Positions 37,020-45,133 of a stretch of 50,667 bases of DNA are shown piece after piece. Position numbers and translations under genes: made by a program. The notes below the pieces were generated by a model. The model saw nothing but the letters and a program-made list of their open reading frames with translations. It did not search any database and was not told the origin of the DNA. The stretch is from a bacterium. Its GTDB lineage: Bacteria; Actinomycetota; Thermoleophilia; Miltoncostaeales; Miltoncostaeaceae. The DNA is taken from positions 1 through 50,667 of the forward strand of contig JAPOLI010000008.1 of NCBI GenBank assembly GCA_029977205.1, given 5' to 3'. How positions within the stretch are numbered: position 1 is the stretch's first letter; every line of letters begins with the position of its first letter.

Positions 37020-37706
37020 GTGGCGACCGGCGGACACATCCTCGTGGTCGACGACGAGAAGTCGATCCGTCGGATGCTCCGCATGTACCTCGATGACGGC
37101 GGCTACACGGTCACCGAGGCAGGCGACGGGGCCGAGGCGCTCGCGAAGATGCGCGACGGCGGAATCGACCTGGTGCTGCTCGACCTCATGCTCCCCGAGG
37201 TGGACGGACTCGAGGTGTGCCGCCGCATCCGGGCGGACCACCCGACGGTGCCGGTGATCATGCTGACCGCACGTGATGATGAGGCCAGCCGCGTGACCGG
37301 GCTCGAGATGGGTGCCGACGACTACGTGACCAAGCCGTTCTCGGCGCGCGAGCTGGTGGCGCGGGTGAAGGCCGTGCTGCGCCGCGTCCAGGGGGAACCG
37401 GACTCCGCGGGCGTGCTGCGCGCCGGGGACGCCCTGCTCGACACGGCGAGCCGCACGTGCACGGTGAACGGCGAGGACGTCGACCTCACCCGGCTCGAGT
37501 TCGACCTGCTCGCCGAGCTCGCGGCGCACCCCAACGTGGTCTTCACCCGCGAGCGCCTCCTCGAGAGGGTGTGGGGCTACCAGTCCGGCGTCGGCGGGAA
37601 GACCGTGGACGTGCACGTGGCCAACCTGCGGCGCAAGCTGGGCAAGGACCTGCCGATCGTCGCCGTGCGCGGGGTCGGCTATCGCCTCGACGGCCCGGGG
37701 TCGTGA
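37020..37706 (+). CDS. OmpR/PhoB-family response regulator
   Basis: A 228-residue DNA-binding regulator. The receiver domain (about 5-120) has the acidic pair Asp11/Asp12, phospho-acceptor Asp55 in LVLLDLMLPEVDG, the Thr in IMLTARDD and the Lys in YVTKPFSARELVARV. The C-terminal winged helix (about 130-225) shows DLTRLEFDLLAELAAHPN, RERLLERVWGY, KTVDVHVANLRRKL and VRGVGYRL, classical OmpR-type. The GTG start lacks a ribosome binding site. It overlaps the sensor kinase gene (GTGA), with which it forms a pair; its signal and targets are unknown. Confidence 0.95.
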   Translation: MATGGHILVVDDEKSIRRMLRMYLDDGGYTVTEAGDGAEALAKMRDGGIDLVLLDLMLPEVDGLEVCRRIRADHPTVPVIMLTARDDEASRVTGLEMGADDYVTKPFSARELVARVKAVLRRVQGEPDSAGVLRAGDALLDTASRTCTVNGEDVDLTRLEFDLLAELAAHPNVVFTRERLLERVWGYQSGVGGKTVDVHVANLRRKLGKDLPIVAVRGVGYRLDGPGS

Positions 37707-39025
37707 GCGGGCAGCATCCGGAGCACCGGTGGGCGCGGTTGCTCCCGGCGTCGTTTCGCGGGCGCATCACGCTCGCCATCGGCGGGGCCCTGGTCATCGC
37801 CGTCATCGCCACGCAGCTGCTGCTGGGCCTCTTCGTGGGCACCCGGGTCGAGAGCGAGATCACGGCCCAGCTTCGCCAGCAGGGCGATGCGATCGCGACG
37901 GTGGCCCGTGATCAGGGCTATGCGGGCATCGCGGCGGCCACGCGCTACCTGCCGGGCACGCGCGTGGTGGTGCGACGTGACGGCGAGGTCATCTACTGGA
38001 GCGACCCCGTGAAGGTGCTCGAGGCCCGTGCGGTGGTGACCGACGGTGACATCGAGGTGACGCTCGAGCGCCAGGCCGACGCCGGCGTGTGGGGAGAGTG
38101 GGCGGTACCCCTGGTGGTGGGCGGCGTGATCATCATCATCGGCGGCGTGGCGTGGTGGCTTGCAGGACTCGCGAGCCGACGGCTGCGCCGCGATGCGTCG
38201 GCCCTCGCGGGGCAGGCCGAGCGCGTGGCCGGCGGGGACCTCGATGCCCGGGTCGAGGTGGACGACGGCGAGCTCTCCCGGGTGGCGGCATCGCTCAACG
38301 CGATGACCGAGCGGCTCGCTGACACCGATCGCCGCCAGCGGGAGTTCCTCGCCGATGTCGCACACGAGTTGCGCACCCCGATCACGGCGATCGACGGCTT
38401 TGCATCCGCCCTGGTCGATGGCGCCGCCCGCACGGAGGAGGACCGTCGCGAGGCGGCTGAGACCATCAAGGAGGAGTCGGACCGGCTCTGCGACCTGGTG
38501 GCCGACCTGCAGGCGCTCACGGTCGCCGATCTTGACCAGGAGGTCACGCGCGAGCCGGTGGATGTCGCGGACCGGTGCCGCGACGTCGTGCATCGCCTCG
38601 AGCGCATGGCAGGCGAGGCCGGGGTGCTCCTCCGTGGCCCGGTCCCCGGGCAGGACCCGGTGATGGCCGAGACGAATGGGCCCCACGTGGACACGATCGT
38701 GCAGAACCTCGCGACGAACGCCATCCGCGCCACGCCGGCAGGCGGAACGGTGCGCGTGACGGCCACCGCCGAGGGTGATGATGCGGTGATCGAGGTGGCG
38801 GATACGGGGGTGGGGATCCCGCCGGAGCACCTCCCGCGGATCTTCGACCGGATGTACCGGGTGGATGCCGCGCGCGCCCGGGCCTCGGGCGGGACCGGCC
38901 TGGGCCTCGCCATCGTGAAAGGGCTCGTGGAGGTCCTCGGGGCGACGATCGAGGTCACGAGCACGCCCGGCGAGGGAAGCACGTTCCGTGTGCGGATCCC
39001 CGCCACGCCCCGGACGGCCGCGTGA
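37703..39025 (+). CDS. Membrane sensor histidine kinase
   Basis: A 440-residue kinase. TM1 (about 22-46) and TM2 (about 133-156) flank a short 85-residue extracellular sensor. A HAMP domain follows (RRLRRDASALAGQAERVAGGDLDARV). The phospho-acceptor is His221 in DVAHELRTPITAIDGF. The ATPase has N box IVQNLATNAIRAT, G1 VADTGVGIPPEHLPRIFDRMYR and G2 GGTGLGLAIVKGLVE. Start GTG 37703 overlaps the regulator stop. The small extracytoplasmic domain gives no clear hint of the stimulus. Confidence 0.94.
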   Translation: MSGQHPEHRWARLLPASFRGRITLAIGGALVIAVIATQLLLGLFVGTRVESEITAQLRQQGDAIATVARDQGYAGIAAATRYLPGTRVVVRRDGEVIYWSDPVKVLEARAVVTDGDIEVTLERQADAGVWGEWAVPLVVGGVIIIIGGVAWWLAGLASRRLRRDASALAGQAERVAGGDLDARVEVDDGELSRVAASLNAMTERLADTDRRQREFLADVAHELRTPITAIDGFASALVDGAARTEEDRREAAETIKEESDRLCDLVADLQALTVADLDQEVTREPVDVADRCRDVVHRLERMAGEAGVLLRGPVPGQDPVMAETNGPHVDTIVQNLATNAIRATPAGGTVRVTATAEGDDAVIEVADTGVGIPPEHLPRIFDRMYRVDAARARASGGTGLGLAIVKGLVEVLGATIEVTSTPGEGSTFRVRIPATPRTAA

Positions 39026-39516
39026 GCGGACCATGTCCTGCGGGCCCCGGCCGACGCGGTCGCCCGACCCGGCACCGCCGGGGCCACCGGATGGCCGCGC
39101 TGGCCGCCGCCGGGCTCGCCCTCGTCGCGGGGCTCGAGACCGCCGGCGTGGCATCCGCGGGTCCCGCGCTGCGCATCACCTCGTTCCGCGTCACCGGCCC
39201 CGGTGGCACCGCGGTGGCCCCGACCGCGCTGCGGCGGGGCGTGGCCTACAGGTACCGGATCGACTACCGCATCGGGGGCCGGGCCGTGGTGCGCGTTCGT
39301 CGGGCCGGGGCATTCGTATCGCCGTATGGCGACACGTTGCTGTCCATCCGCCCGCGCCGGCAGACGGCGGACCCCGGCCGGTATTTCGCGTCGCATCCGG
39401 TGCGCGTGGCGCGCGCGGACAGCCCCGGCGAGTACCGGCTCACCTACGCGATCACGGCCACCGGTCGCAGCGGATCGACCACGCGCCGCACTGTTCTTCG
39501 CCTGCGGTTCCGCTAG
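39022..39516 (+). CDS. Secreted hypothetical protein downstream of sensor kinase
   Basis: Up to 164 residues from GTG 39022, which overlaps the kinase stop (GTGA); an internal ATG at 39091 would start directly on the signal peptide MAALAAAGLALVAGLETAGVASA. The mature part is beta-rich, Arg-rich and without Cys (LRITSFRVTGPGG, YRYRIDYRIGG, YRLTYAITATGRSG), suggesting a single immunoglobulin-like domain. I do not recognise a family. Coupling to the two-component system suggests it may be a related envelope protein or accessory sensor. Confidence 0.6.
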   Translation: MSGPCPAGPGRRGRPTRHRRGHRMAALAAAGLALVAGLETAGVASAGPALRITSFRVTGPGGTAVAPTALRRGVAYRYRIDYRIGGRAVVRVRRAGAFVSPYGDTLLSIRPRRQTADPGRYFASHPVRVARADSPGEYRLTYAITATGRSGSTTRRTVLRLRFR

Positions 39517-39558
39517 CGGCGTAGGCTTTACCTGCTGTCAAATCGAAGGAGCCCCGCC

Positions 39559-40923
39559 ATGGCACAGCACCGATACATGCTCGCCGAGGACCGGATTCCG
39601 GACCGCTGGTACAACATCGCGGCCGACCTGCCCTCGATGCCACCCCCGCCGCTCAACCCCGGAACCGGTGAGCCCATCGGACCGGAGGCGCTCGCGGCGA
39701 TCTTCCCGATGGCCCTCATCGAGCAGGAGGTCTCACCGGAGCGCTGGATCCCGATCCCGGATGCCGTGCGCGAGGTGTACGCGATGTGGCGTCCCACGCC
39801 CCTCTACCGCGCCGTCGGCCTCGAGCAGGCGCTCGGCACCAGCTGCAAGATCTTCTACAAGTACGAGGGCGTGTCCCCCGCGGGGAGCCACAAGCCCAAT
39901 ACGTCGGTGCCGCAGGCCTTCTACAACAAGGAGGCTGGCGTCCGGAAGCTCAGCACCGAGACCGGGGCGGGGCAGTGGGGGTCATCCCTCTCGTTCGCCT
40001 GCCAGCACTTCGGCCTCGAGTGCGAGGTGTTCATGGTGCGGGTCTCGTTCGACTCGAAGCCGTACCGCCGGCTCATGATGGAGACCTGGGGCGGTACCTG
40101 TATCGCGAGCCCATCCGAGCTGACCAACGCCGGCCGGACGATCCTCGCTGAGAACCCCGACTCGTCCGGCAGCCTGGGGATCGCCATCAGCGAGGCGGTC
40201 GAGGTGGCCGCCACCAATGACGACACCAACTACGCCCTCGGATCCGTGCTCAACCACGTGCTCCTGCACCAGACCGTGGTCGGCCAGGAGGCCAAGGAGC
40301 AGCTCGACATGGCCGGGGCCTACCCGGACGTCGTCATCGGCTGCGTCGGCGGCGGATCGAACTTCGCCGGCCTCGCCTTCCCGTTCCTCGAGGACAAGAT
40401 CGCCGGGCGCGACATCCGCATCGTCGCCGTGGAGCCGGCCTCGTGCCCCACGCTCACGCGGGGAACTTACGGCTACGACTTCGGCGACACGGCGCAGATG
40501 ACGCCGCTCCTGCCCATGCACTCGCTCGGGCACGGCTTCATGCCGCCGTCGATCCACTCGGGTGGCCTGCGCTACCACGGCATGGCGCCGCTGGTCAGCC
40601 ACGTCGTGCATACGGGCCTCGTGGAGGCGACCTCCTACTCGCAGGTCGAGTGCTTCACGGAGGCCGTGCGGTTCGCGCGGGCCGAGGGCATCATCCCGGC
40701 GCCCGAGCCGTCGCACGCCATCCGGCACGTGATCACCGAGGTGGAGCGGGCGAAGGAGGAGGGCGTCGAGAAGACCATCCTCTTCAACCTCTGCGGCCAC
40801 GGCCACTTCGACATGGCCGCGTACGCCGACTTCCTCGGCGGAACGATGCAGGACCTCGACGTGGACGAGGGTGAGCTCTCCCGTGCGTCCGAGGCCCTCG
40901 CGGCGCTTCCGGGCATCGGCTGA
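39559..40923 (+). CDS. trpB: Tryptophan synthase beta-like protein TrpB2
   Basis: A 454-residue PLP enzyme of the TrpB2 branch (longer N-terminus than TrpB1). Lys112 in [15 protein letters not shown] binds [20 protein letters not shown], the phosphate-binding [16 protein letters not shown] and [12 protein letters not shown] are diagnostic. It makes tryptophan from indole and serine. No trpA is adjacent, as is common for trpB2, so it may scavenge free indole. AAGGAG lies 9 bases before the ATG. It is followed by a 14-bp inverted repeat. Confidence 0.94.
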   Translation: MAQHRYMLAEDRIPDRWYNIAADLPSMPPPPLNPGTGEPIGPEALAAIFPMALIEQEVSPERWIPIPDAVREVYAMWRPTPLYRAVGLEQALGTSCKIFYKYEGVSPAGSHKPNTSVPQAFYNKEAGVRKLSTETGAGQWGSSLSFACQHFGLECEVFMVRVSFDSKPYRRLMMETWGGTCIASPSELTNAGRTILAENPDSSGSLGIAISEAVEVAATNDDTNYALGSVLNHVLLHQTVVGQEAKEQLDMAGAYPDVVIGCVGGGSNFAGLAFPFLEDKIAGRDIRIVAVEPASCPTLTRGTYGYDFGDTAQMTPLLPMHSLGHGFMPPSIHSGGLRYHGMAPLVSHVVHTGLVEATSYSQVECFTEAVRFARAEGIIPAPEPSHAIRHVITEVERAKEEGVEKTILFNLCGHGHFDMAAYADFLGGTMQDLDVDEGELSRASEALAALPGIG

Positions 40924-40934
40924 TCCACGCGCCC

Positions 40935-40998
40935 GTGCCGGGCGCCTCACCGTCCAGGGCTCACGGCTGTGGGCCCCGGCCAGCGAGGCGCCCGGCAC
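40935..40998. terminator. 14-bp perfect inverted repeat after trpB2
   Basis: GTGCCGGGCGCCTC (40935-40948) is the exact complement of GAGGCGCCCGGCAC (40985-40998), enclosing 36 bases. It lies between trpB2 and the convergent membrane-protein gene. There is no T run; a bidirectional terminator is the simplest reading. The remaining bases of the 123-base gap show nothing else. Confidence 0.5.
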
Positions 40999-41046
40999 AG
41001 GACGGTTACCTCACGCGCGGATGGTGACGGCCGCGGCGCGGGCGAC

Positions 41047-41286
41047 CTACTCCACGCTCGGCGTGGACTCCCCCTCGTCCTCCAGGGCGGCAGCCTCCTC
41101 GGCAGCCCTGCGCGCGGCCGAGCGCCCCAGGCGCCATGCGCCGTAGCAGAGGAACAGGCCGATCACGAGATAGGGGAGGCCGAAGAGCAGGTTGTTGTCG
41201 CCGAGGAAGATCAGGAACACGATGCCCCCGACGACGAAGATCAGGCCGAGCAGCCATGTGAAGAAGACACCGCTGGCGGTGTTCAC
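41047..41286 (-). CDS. Small two-helix membrane protein
   Basis: A 79-residue protein with hydrophobic segments FFTWLLGLIFVVGGIVFLIFL (8-28) and LFGLPYLVIGLFLCYGAW (34-51), then a charged helix RLGRSAARRAAEEAAALEDEGE. No family recognised. The GTG start overlaps the stop of the Nfu-like gene (GTGA), so the two are co-translated. Confidence 0.65.
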   Translation of the reverse strand: MNTASGVFFTWLLGLIFVVGGIVFLIFLGDNNLLFGLPYLVIGLFLCYGAWRLGRSAARRAAEEAAALEDEGESTPSVE

Positions 41287-41558
41287 GCTGCACCCTCGCC
41301 GAAGTGGCCCTCGATCACCTCGACCACCCGCGGGGCGAGGTCCGACCAGTCCGCGGAGTCCGTCTTGGTGACGCTCACGAAGTTCGCCGTCGCGAACACG
41401 TTCGTGACATCACCGAGCGCGAAGATCGCCGCCCCGAGCGGAGACGCCGCTGGGTCGCTGCCGTCCGTGAACGTCTCGGCGCCACCACCCGTGGCGGGGC
41501 GGTCGAGGGTGAACTTGACGGCGTTCGGGTTTGGAGTGGGCTCGGGAGAGACCTGCAC
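41283..41558 (-). CDS. Nfu/NifU N-terminal-domain protein
   Basis: About 91 residues. The Nfu_N pattern is complete: TPNPNAVKFTLDRP near the start, then SPLGAAIFALGDVTNVFATANFVSVTK and ADWSDLAPRVVEVI. In Fe-S scaffold proteins this domain sits before a C-terminal CxxC domain; that part is missing here, so it probably does not carry a cluster itself. I chose the GTG at 41558, which has GGAAGG 8 bases upstream; a GTG at 41567 is also possible. It is followed by the small membrane protein and divergent from pyrE. Confidence 0.8.
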   Translation of the reverse strand: MQVSPEPTPNPNAVKFTLDRPATGGGAETFTDGSDPAASPLGAAIFALGDVTNVFATANFVSVTKTDSADWSDLAPRVVEVIEGHFGEGAA

Positions 41559-41636
41559 CGCATGCACCTTCCGGGGTCGCTTGACGCCCCAAGACTAGGC
41601 GGGTCGGCCCCCCAGGTGGTTGGTACGGTCCTCTTC

Positions 41637-42200
41637 ATGACTGACGACCCCGAACGCCAGCGCCTCGCCGCGCTCCTCGCCGATCGCGCCCTCTTCCGTG
41701 AGTCCGTCGTGCTCGCCTCCGGCCGGCGCTCGGACTACTACCTCGATGTGCGGCAGGTTCTCCTCGACCCCGAGGGCGCGCACCTGTCCGGACGGCTCGC
41801 CTACCCCCTCCTGGCTGCAGCAGGGCCCCGGGCCGTCGGCGGTCTCACGCTCGGCGCCGACCCCCTTGTGTGCGCGGTGAGCGCAGCGGCCTATGCCGAC
41901 GGCACCCACTGGACGGGCTTCTTCGTGCGCAAAGAGGCCAAGAAGCACGGCTTGCAGCACTGGATCGAGGGCCCCTTCGTCGAGGAGGGCACGCCCGTGG
42001 CCATCGTGGACGATGTCCTGACCAGCGGCGGCTCAATGCTCACGGCGCTTGAGCGCGCCCGTGCCGCCGGTGCCGAGGTGGTCGCGGCCCTCGTGGTGGT
42101 GGACCGCGAGGAGGACGACGGCCGGGCGAAGGTGGAGGCCGAGCTGGGCTCCGCGCCGCTCCACGCCCTGTTCACCGCGCAGGAGCTTCTCGCGCTCTGA
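41637..42200 (+). CDS. pyrE: Orotate phosphoribosyltransferase
   Basis: A 187-residue enzyme that makes orotidine monophosphate from orotate and PRPP in pyrimidine synthesis. FRESVVLASGRRSDYYLDVRQ is the typical orotate-site start, GGLTLGADPLVCAVS follows, the flexible-loop Lys residues are in RKEAKKHGLQ, and the PRPP loop is VAIVDDVLTSGGS. ATG 41637 has TACGGT 7 bases upstream. The other pyr genes are not nearby. Confidence 0.93.
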   Translation: MTDDPERQRLAALLADRALFRESVVLASGRRSDYYLDVRQVLLDPEGAHLSGRLAYPLLAAAGPRAVGGLTLGADPLVCAVSAAAYADGTHWTGFFVRKEAKKHGLQHWIEGPFVEEGTPVAIVDDVLTSGGSMLTALERARAAGAEVVAALVVVDREEDDGRAKVEAELGSAPLHALFTAQELLAL

Positions 42201-42217
42201 CTGCGGACGCCCCCCTC

Positions 42218-43084
42218 GTGCTGCGCGTCGCCGGCCCCCTCGCCGAGGTGGCCGACGCGTCCGGCACGCGGGAGGTGCGACTCGCCCCGCGCCTGCCCGG
42301 CGGCCCGCCCGTCGCCGGGGACATTGTCGTGGTCGACGACACCGGCACGCAGGGGATCATCCGTGAGATCCTGCCGCGCCGCACCATCCTGGAGCGCGTG
42401 GGCAGCGGCGGCCGCGTGCGCGCCGTGGTGGCGAATGTGGACCTGCTCGTGGTGGTCGCGTCCGTCGCCGAGCCGCCTCTCGTCCCTCGCCTGATCGATC
42501 GCTATGCGGTGGCCGCCGTGGCGGGCGGCATCGACCTCGGGGTGGTGCTGACGAAGGCCGACCTGCCGCATGATGCGCAGCTCGTGGGCCAGGTGGCGTC
42601 TCTTCAGCGGGCCGCCGGCCATCCCGTGCTGGTCGGATCGGCGCACGACCCGATCCTTGTCGAGGAGGTCCGGGCGATGATCGACGGTCGCGTCGCGGCG
42701 CTGGCCGGTCAGTCCGGGGTCGGCAAGTCCACCCTCACGACTGCGCTCACCGGCGTCGCGCGCGCAACGGGGGAGGTATCCGAGCGGCTGCGCAGTGGCC
42801 GCCACACGACGACTGATCCGCGCCTGATCCCGATGCCCGGAGGCGGGGCGGTCATCGATACCGCCGGCGTGCGCGCGTTCTGGTTGCCCCCGATGGAGCC
42901 CGCCGGGATCGCCGCGGGCTTCCCTGACATCGTGCGGGCCGCCCGCTCCTGCCGCTTCCCCGATTGCCGCCACATGGGTGACGCCGGGTGTGCGGTGGTC
43001 GCCGAGGTCGACCCCGAACGGGTGGCCTCGTACAGGGCCCTCGTGGACGCTGCCGAGTCGGTGCGCGCGACGACCAGGGAATAG
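42218..43084 (+). CDS. rsgA: Ribosome small-subunit GTPase RsgA
   Basis: A 288-residue circularly permuted GTPase that helps mature the 30S subunit. An OB-fold (about 1-60) precedes the GTPase: VLTKADLP (G4) comes before GQSGVGKST (G1), then HTTTDPRLIP (G2) and DTAGVRAF (G3). The zinc domain at the end has CRFPDCRHMGDAGC. A GTG start is used, 17 bases after pyrE, so the two are probably co-transcribed. Length is normal. Confidence 0.93.
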   Translation: MLRVAGPLAEVADASGTREVRLAPRLPGGPPVAGDIVVVDDTGTQGIIREILPRRTILERVGSGGRVRAVVANVDLLVVVASVAEPPLVPRLIDRYAVAAVAGGIDLGVVLTKADLPHDAQLVGQVASLQRAAGHPVLVGSAHDPILVEEVRAMIDGRVAALAGQSGVGKSTLTTALTGVARATGEVSERLRSGRHTTTDPRLIPMPGGGAVIDTAGVRAFWLPPMEPAGIAAGFPDIVRAARSCRFPDCRHMGDAGCAVVAEVDPERVASYRALVDAAESVRATTRE

Positions 43085-43169
43085 CGACGGGGTCCCCCGG
43101 TCGGGGTGCTCGGATCCGGTGCAGTGCAGGAGCCAGGCGCCGCTCCGGTCGTCGAGGGACTTTGTTACG

Positions 43170-43197
43170 TATGATGCAACGCGTAGCCCATATGGGC
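43170..43197 (+). promoter_or_regulatory. Promoter and 12-bp palindrome of the repeat-protein gene
   Basis: TATGAT (43170-43175) is one of the best -10 matches in the window and lies in a short AT-rich patch. Just downstream, in what would be the first transcribed bases, is the perfect palindrome GCCCATATGGGC (43186-43197). The arrangement is typical of an operator placed over a start site. Confidence 0.5.
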
Positions 43198-43238
43198 ACG
43201 CCACACACACCCATCGCAACGCCGCGCAGAGGTATGAC

Positions 43239-43631
43239 ATGAGCACCAAGAAGACCGGCTGGGAGGCCCTCGAGAACTGGGTAGGGGAAGCGGGCTCCGC
43301 TGCCGCCCACGGCGCCGAGGCCACTGCCTCGGCCGGCAAGACCGGCTGGGAGGCCCTCGAGAACTGGGTCGGCGACACCGGCGCGGCGGCCGGCGATGCG
43401 GCCGGTGCCACGGTGACGGCCGGCAAGACCGGCTGGGAGGCCCTCGACAAGTGGGTCGGTGACGAGGCGTCCGCAACCGCGACCGCGGGCAAGACCGGCT
43501 GGGAGGCCCTCGAGAAGTGGGTCGGCGACGACGGCGCACCAACGGAGGCCGGCGCGGCGGGCAGCTCCGGGCCCGGCAAGTCCTCTTCCGGCGGCTTCTG
43601 GGGCTGGCTGAAGAGCCTCTTCGGGGGGTAG
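43239..43631 (+). CDS. Tryptophan-rich four-repeat protein of unknown function
   Basis: A 130-residue protein that I do not recognise. It contains four near-identical copies of [13 protein letters not shown], at residues about 5, 34, 63 and 85, starting at DNA positions 43251, 43338, 43425 and 43491 (periods 29, 29 and 22 residues). Linkers are Ala/Gly/Thr-rich ([13 protein letters not shown] and similar). The C-terminus is [13 protein letters not shown], a short amphipathic, membrane-seeking segment. No signal peptide or Cys. The repeats are also nearly identical at DNA level, implying recent duplication or gene conversion. It has its own promoter and operator-like palindrome and a possible AGAGG ribosome binding site. 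Confidence 0.8.
   Translation: MSTKKTGWEALENWVGEAGSAAAHGAEATASAGKTGWEALENWVGDTGAAAGDAAGATVTAGKTGWEALDKWVGDEASATATAGKTGWEALEKWVGDDGAPTEAGAAGSSGPGKSSSGGFWGWLKSLFGG
43251..43529 (+). repeat. Four coding direct repeats of about 32-38 bases
   Basis: Each unit starts AAGACCGGCTGGGAGGCCCT and continues CGAnAAnTGGGT; copies begin at 43251, 43338, 43425 and 43491. They are in frame and encode the KTGWEAL(E/D)(N/K)WVG units. The separating sequences differ, so the conservation is confined to the units. Confidence 0.85.
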
Positions 43632-43651
43632 CCGCCCTTCCGCACGGGCGG
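43632..43651 (+). terminator. Hairpin after the repeat-protein gene
   Basis: CCGCCC (43632-43637) pairs with GGGCGG (43646-43651) right after the stop. TAGCAT (43659-43664), a likely -10 for the aldolase gene, follows at once, then a small GTGGC-GTAA-GCCAC stem (43667-43680). Confidence 0.35.
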
Positions 43652-43692
43652 GCGCGGGTAGCATCCGTGGCGTAAGCCACGAAGGAGACTCC

Positions 43693-44766
43693 ATGCCGTC
43701 CAGCGACGCGTCCGTCACGCGCATCGAGGAGATCCTCGGCAGCGATGCCGCGGACCTGCTCGGCCATCGGTGCAAGACGATTCCGGCCTCGCGCATCAGT
43801 GCGCCCGGACCCGACTTCATCGATCGCGTGGTCACCGACAGCGATCGCTCCATACCGGTCCTGCGTGCCCTTCAGCAGATGTTCGGCCATGGTCGCCTTG
43901 GCGGCACCGGCTACCTGTCGATCCTGCCGGTCGACCAGGGCGTGGAGCACTCCGCGGGTGCCTCCTTCGCGAAGAACCCCCAGTACTTCGACCCGGCCAA
44001 CATCGTCGAGCTCGCCATCGAGGGCGGATGCAACGCCGTCGCTACCACCTCGGGCGTGCTCGGTGCGGTGGCGCGCAAGTACGCCCACAAGATCCCCTTC
44101 ATGCTCAAGATCAACCACAACGAGTTCCTGGGGTATCCCAACGCGTACGACCAGATCATGTTCGCCTCCGTCGAGCAGGCGCGCGAGATGGGCTGCGTGG
44201 CCGTGGGCGCGACCATCTACTTCGGCTCGGCGGAGAGCAAGCGCCAGATCCAGGAAGTGGCCCAGGCCTTCGAGATCGCCCACGAGCTCGGCATGGCGAC
44301 CGTGCTCTGGTGCTACCTGCGCAACCCGGCCTTCACGACGCCGGACGAGGACTTCCACACCGCTGCCGACCTGACCGGGCAGGCCAATCACCTCGGGGTC
44401 ACGATCCAGGCCGACATCATCAAGCAGAAGGCGCCCGAGACGGCGGCGTCGGGCTTCGACACGCTCAAGTTCGGCAAGACCGATCCGCGGATGTACTCCA
44501 AGCTCATGACCGAGCACCCCATCGACATGACGCGCTACCAGGTGGCGCACTGCTACATGGGCCGCATCCCGCTCATCAACTCCGGTGGCGCATCGGGCGC
44601 CAACGACCTCCACGACGCCGTGTTCACCGCGGTGGTCAACAAGCGCGCGGGCGGCACCGGCCTCATCAGCGGGCGCAAGGCATTCCAGCGGCCGATGAAG
44701 GAGGGCGTGGGCCTGCTCAACGCCATCCAGGACGTGTACCTCTGCGACGACATCGGCCTCGCGTAG
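43693..44766 (+). CDS. fbaB: Class I fructose-bisphosphate aldolase (DhnA/FbaB type)
   Basis: A 357-residue TIM-barrel aldolase that reversibly splits fructose 1,6-bisphosphate through a Schiff base. [14 protein letters not shown] (about 76-89) is the family start motif. [22 protein letters not shown] and [11 protein letters not shown] (Lys244/Lys246, one likely the Schiff-base Lys by analogy with FbaB) follow. The C-terminal phosphate sites are [12 protein letters not shown] and [21 protein letters not shown] precedes the ATG by 8 bases. With pyk it covers two glycolytic steps in the window. Confidence 0.95.
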   Translation: MPSSDASVTRIEEILGSDAADLLGHRCKTIPASRISAPGPDFIDRVVTDSDRSIPVLRALQQMFGHGRLGGTGYLSILPVDQGVEHSAGASFAKNPQYFDPANIVELAIEGGCNAVATTSGVLGAVARKYAHKIPFMLKINHNEFLGYPNAYDQIMFASVEQAREMGCVAVGATIYFGSAESKRQIQEVAQAFEIAHELGMATVLWCYLRNPAFTTPDEDFHTAADLTGQANHLGVTIQADIIKQKAPETAASGFDTLKFGKTDPRMYSKLMTEHPIDMTRYQVAHCYMGRIPLINSGGASGANDLHDAVFTAVVNKRAGGTGLISGRKAFQRPMKEGVGLLNAIQDVYLCDDIGLA

Positions 44767-44770
44767 CCGT

Positions 44771-45133
44771 ATGTACGCCCTCAACTTCTATTCGCCCCTC
44801 TTCATCGACCAGCTGCGGAAGGGGCGCAAGACCGCGACCATCCGCCTGGGTGACAAGCGCCGCAAGTACGAGCGCGGGCAGCTCGTATGGGTGACGGTGG
44901 GCCACCGCCACGGCCCGCGCCAGCGCCTGTTCACGGCCATCATCGATGACGTCACCTACAAGCGCGTGGGCGACCTGACCCAGCGCGAGATCGAGCGCGA
45001 CAACCCCGAGTTCCGGCTCGTCGAGGACACCATGCAGTTCCTCACGCACATCTACTCGCGCGAGGTCACCGAGGATGACGAGGTGACCGTGGTGCACTTC
45101 AGCGAGGTCATCGAGTTCCCGCCGCTGGACTGA
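44771..45133 (+). CDS. ASCH-domain protein
   Basis: A 120-residue protein with the ASCH fold: YSPLFIDQLRKGRKTATIRLGDKRRKYERGQLVWV, where the G-R-K-T-A-T-I-R segment is the conserved nucleic-acid contact, then TREVTEDDEVTVVHF-like end strands. ASCH domains resemble PUA folds and are thought to bind RNA or modified nucleotides. It starts 5 bases after the aldolase gene and shares its last bases with the next gene, so the three are likely co-transcribed. Confidence 0.85.
   Translation: MYALNFYSPLFIDQLRKGRKTATIRLGDKRRKYERGQLVWVTVGHRHGPRQRLFTAIIDDVTYKRVGDLTQREIERDNPEFRLVEDTMQFLTHIYSREVTEDDEVTVVHFSEVIEFPPLD

Noticed and set aside
43251-43529. Regularly spaced direct repeats that could suggest a CRISPR array
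   Set aside because: The units are in frame within a coding sequence, encode a conserved peptide, have unequal spacing (87, 87, 66 bases) and no cas genes are near.
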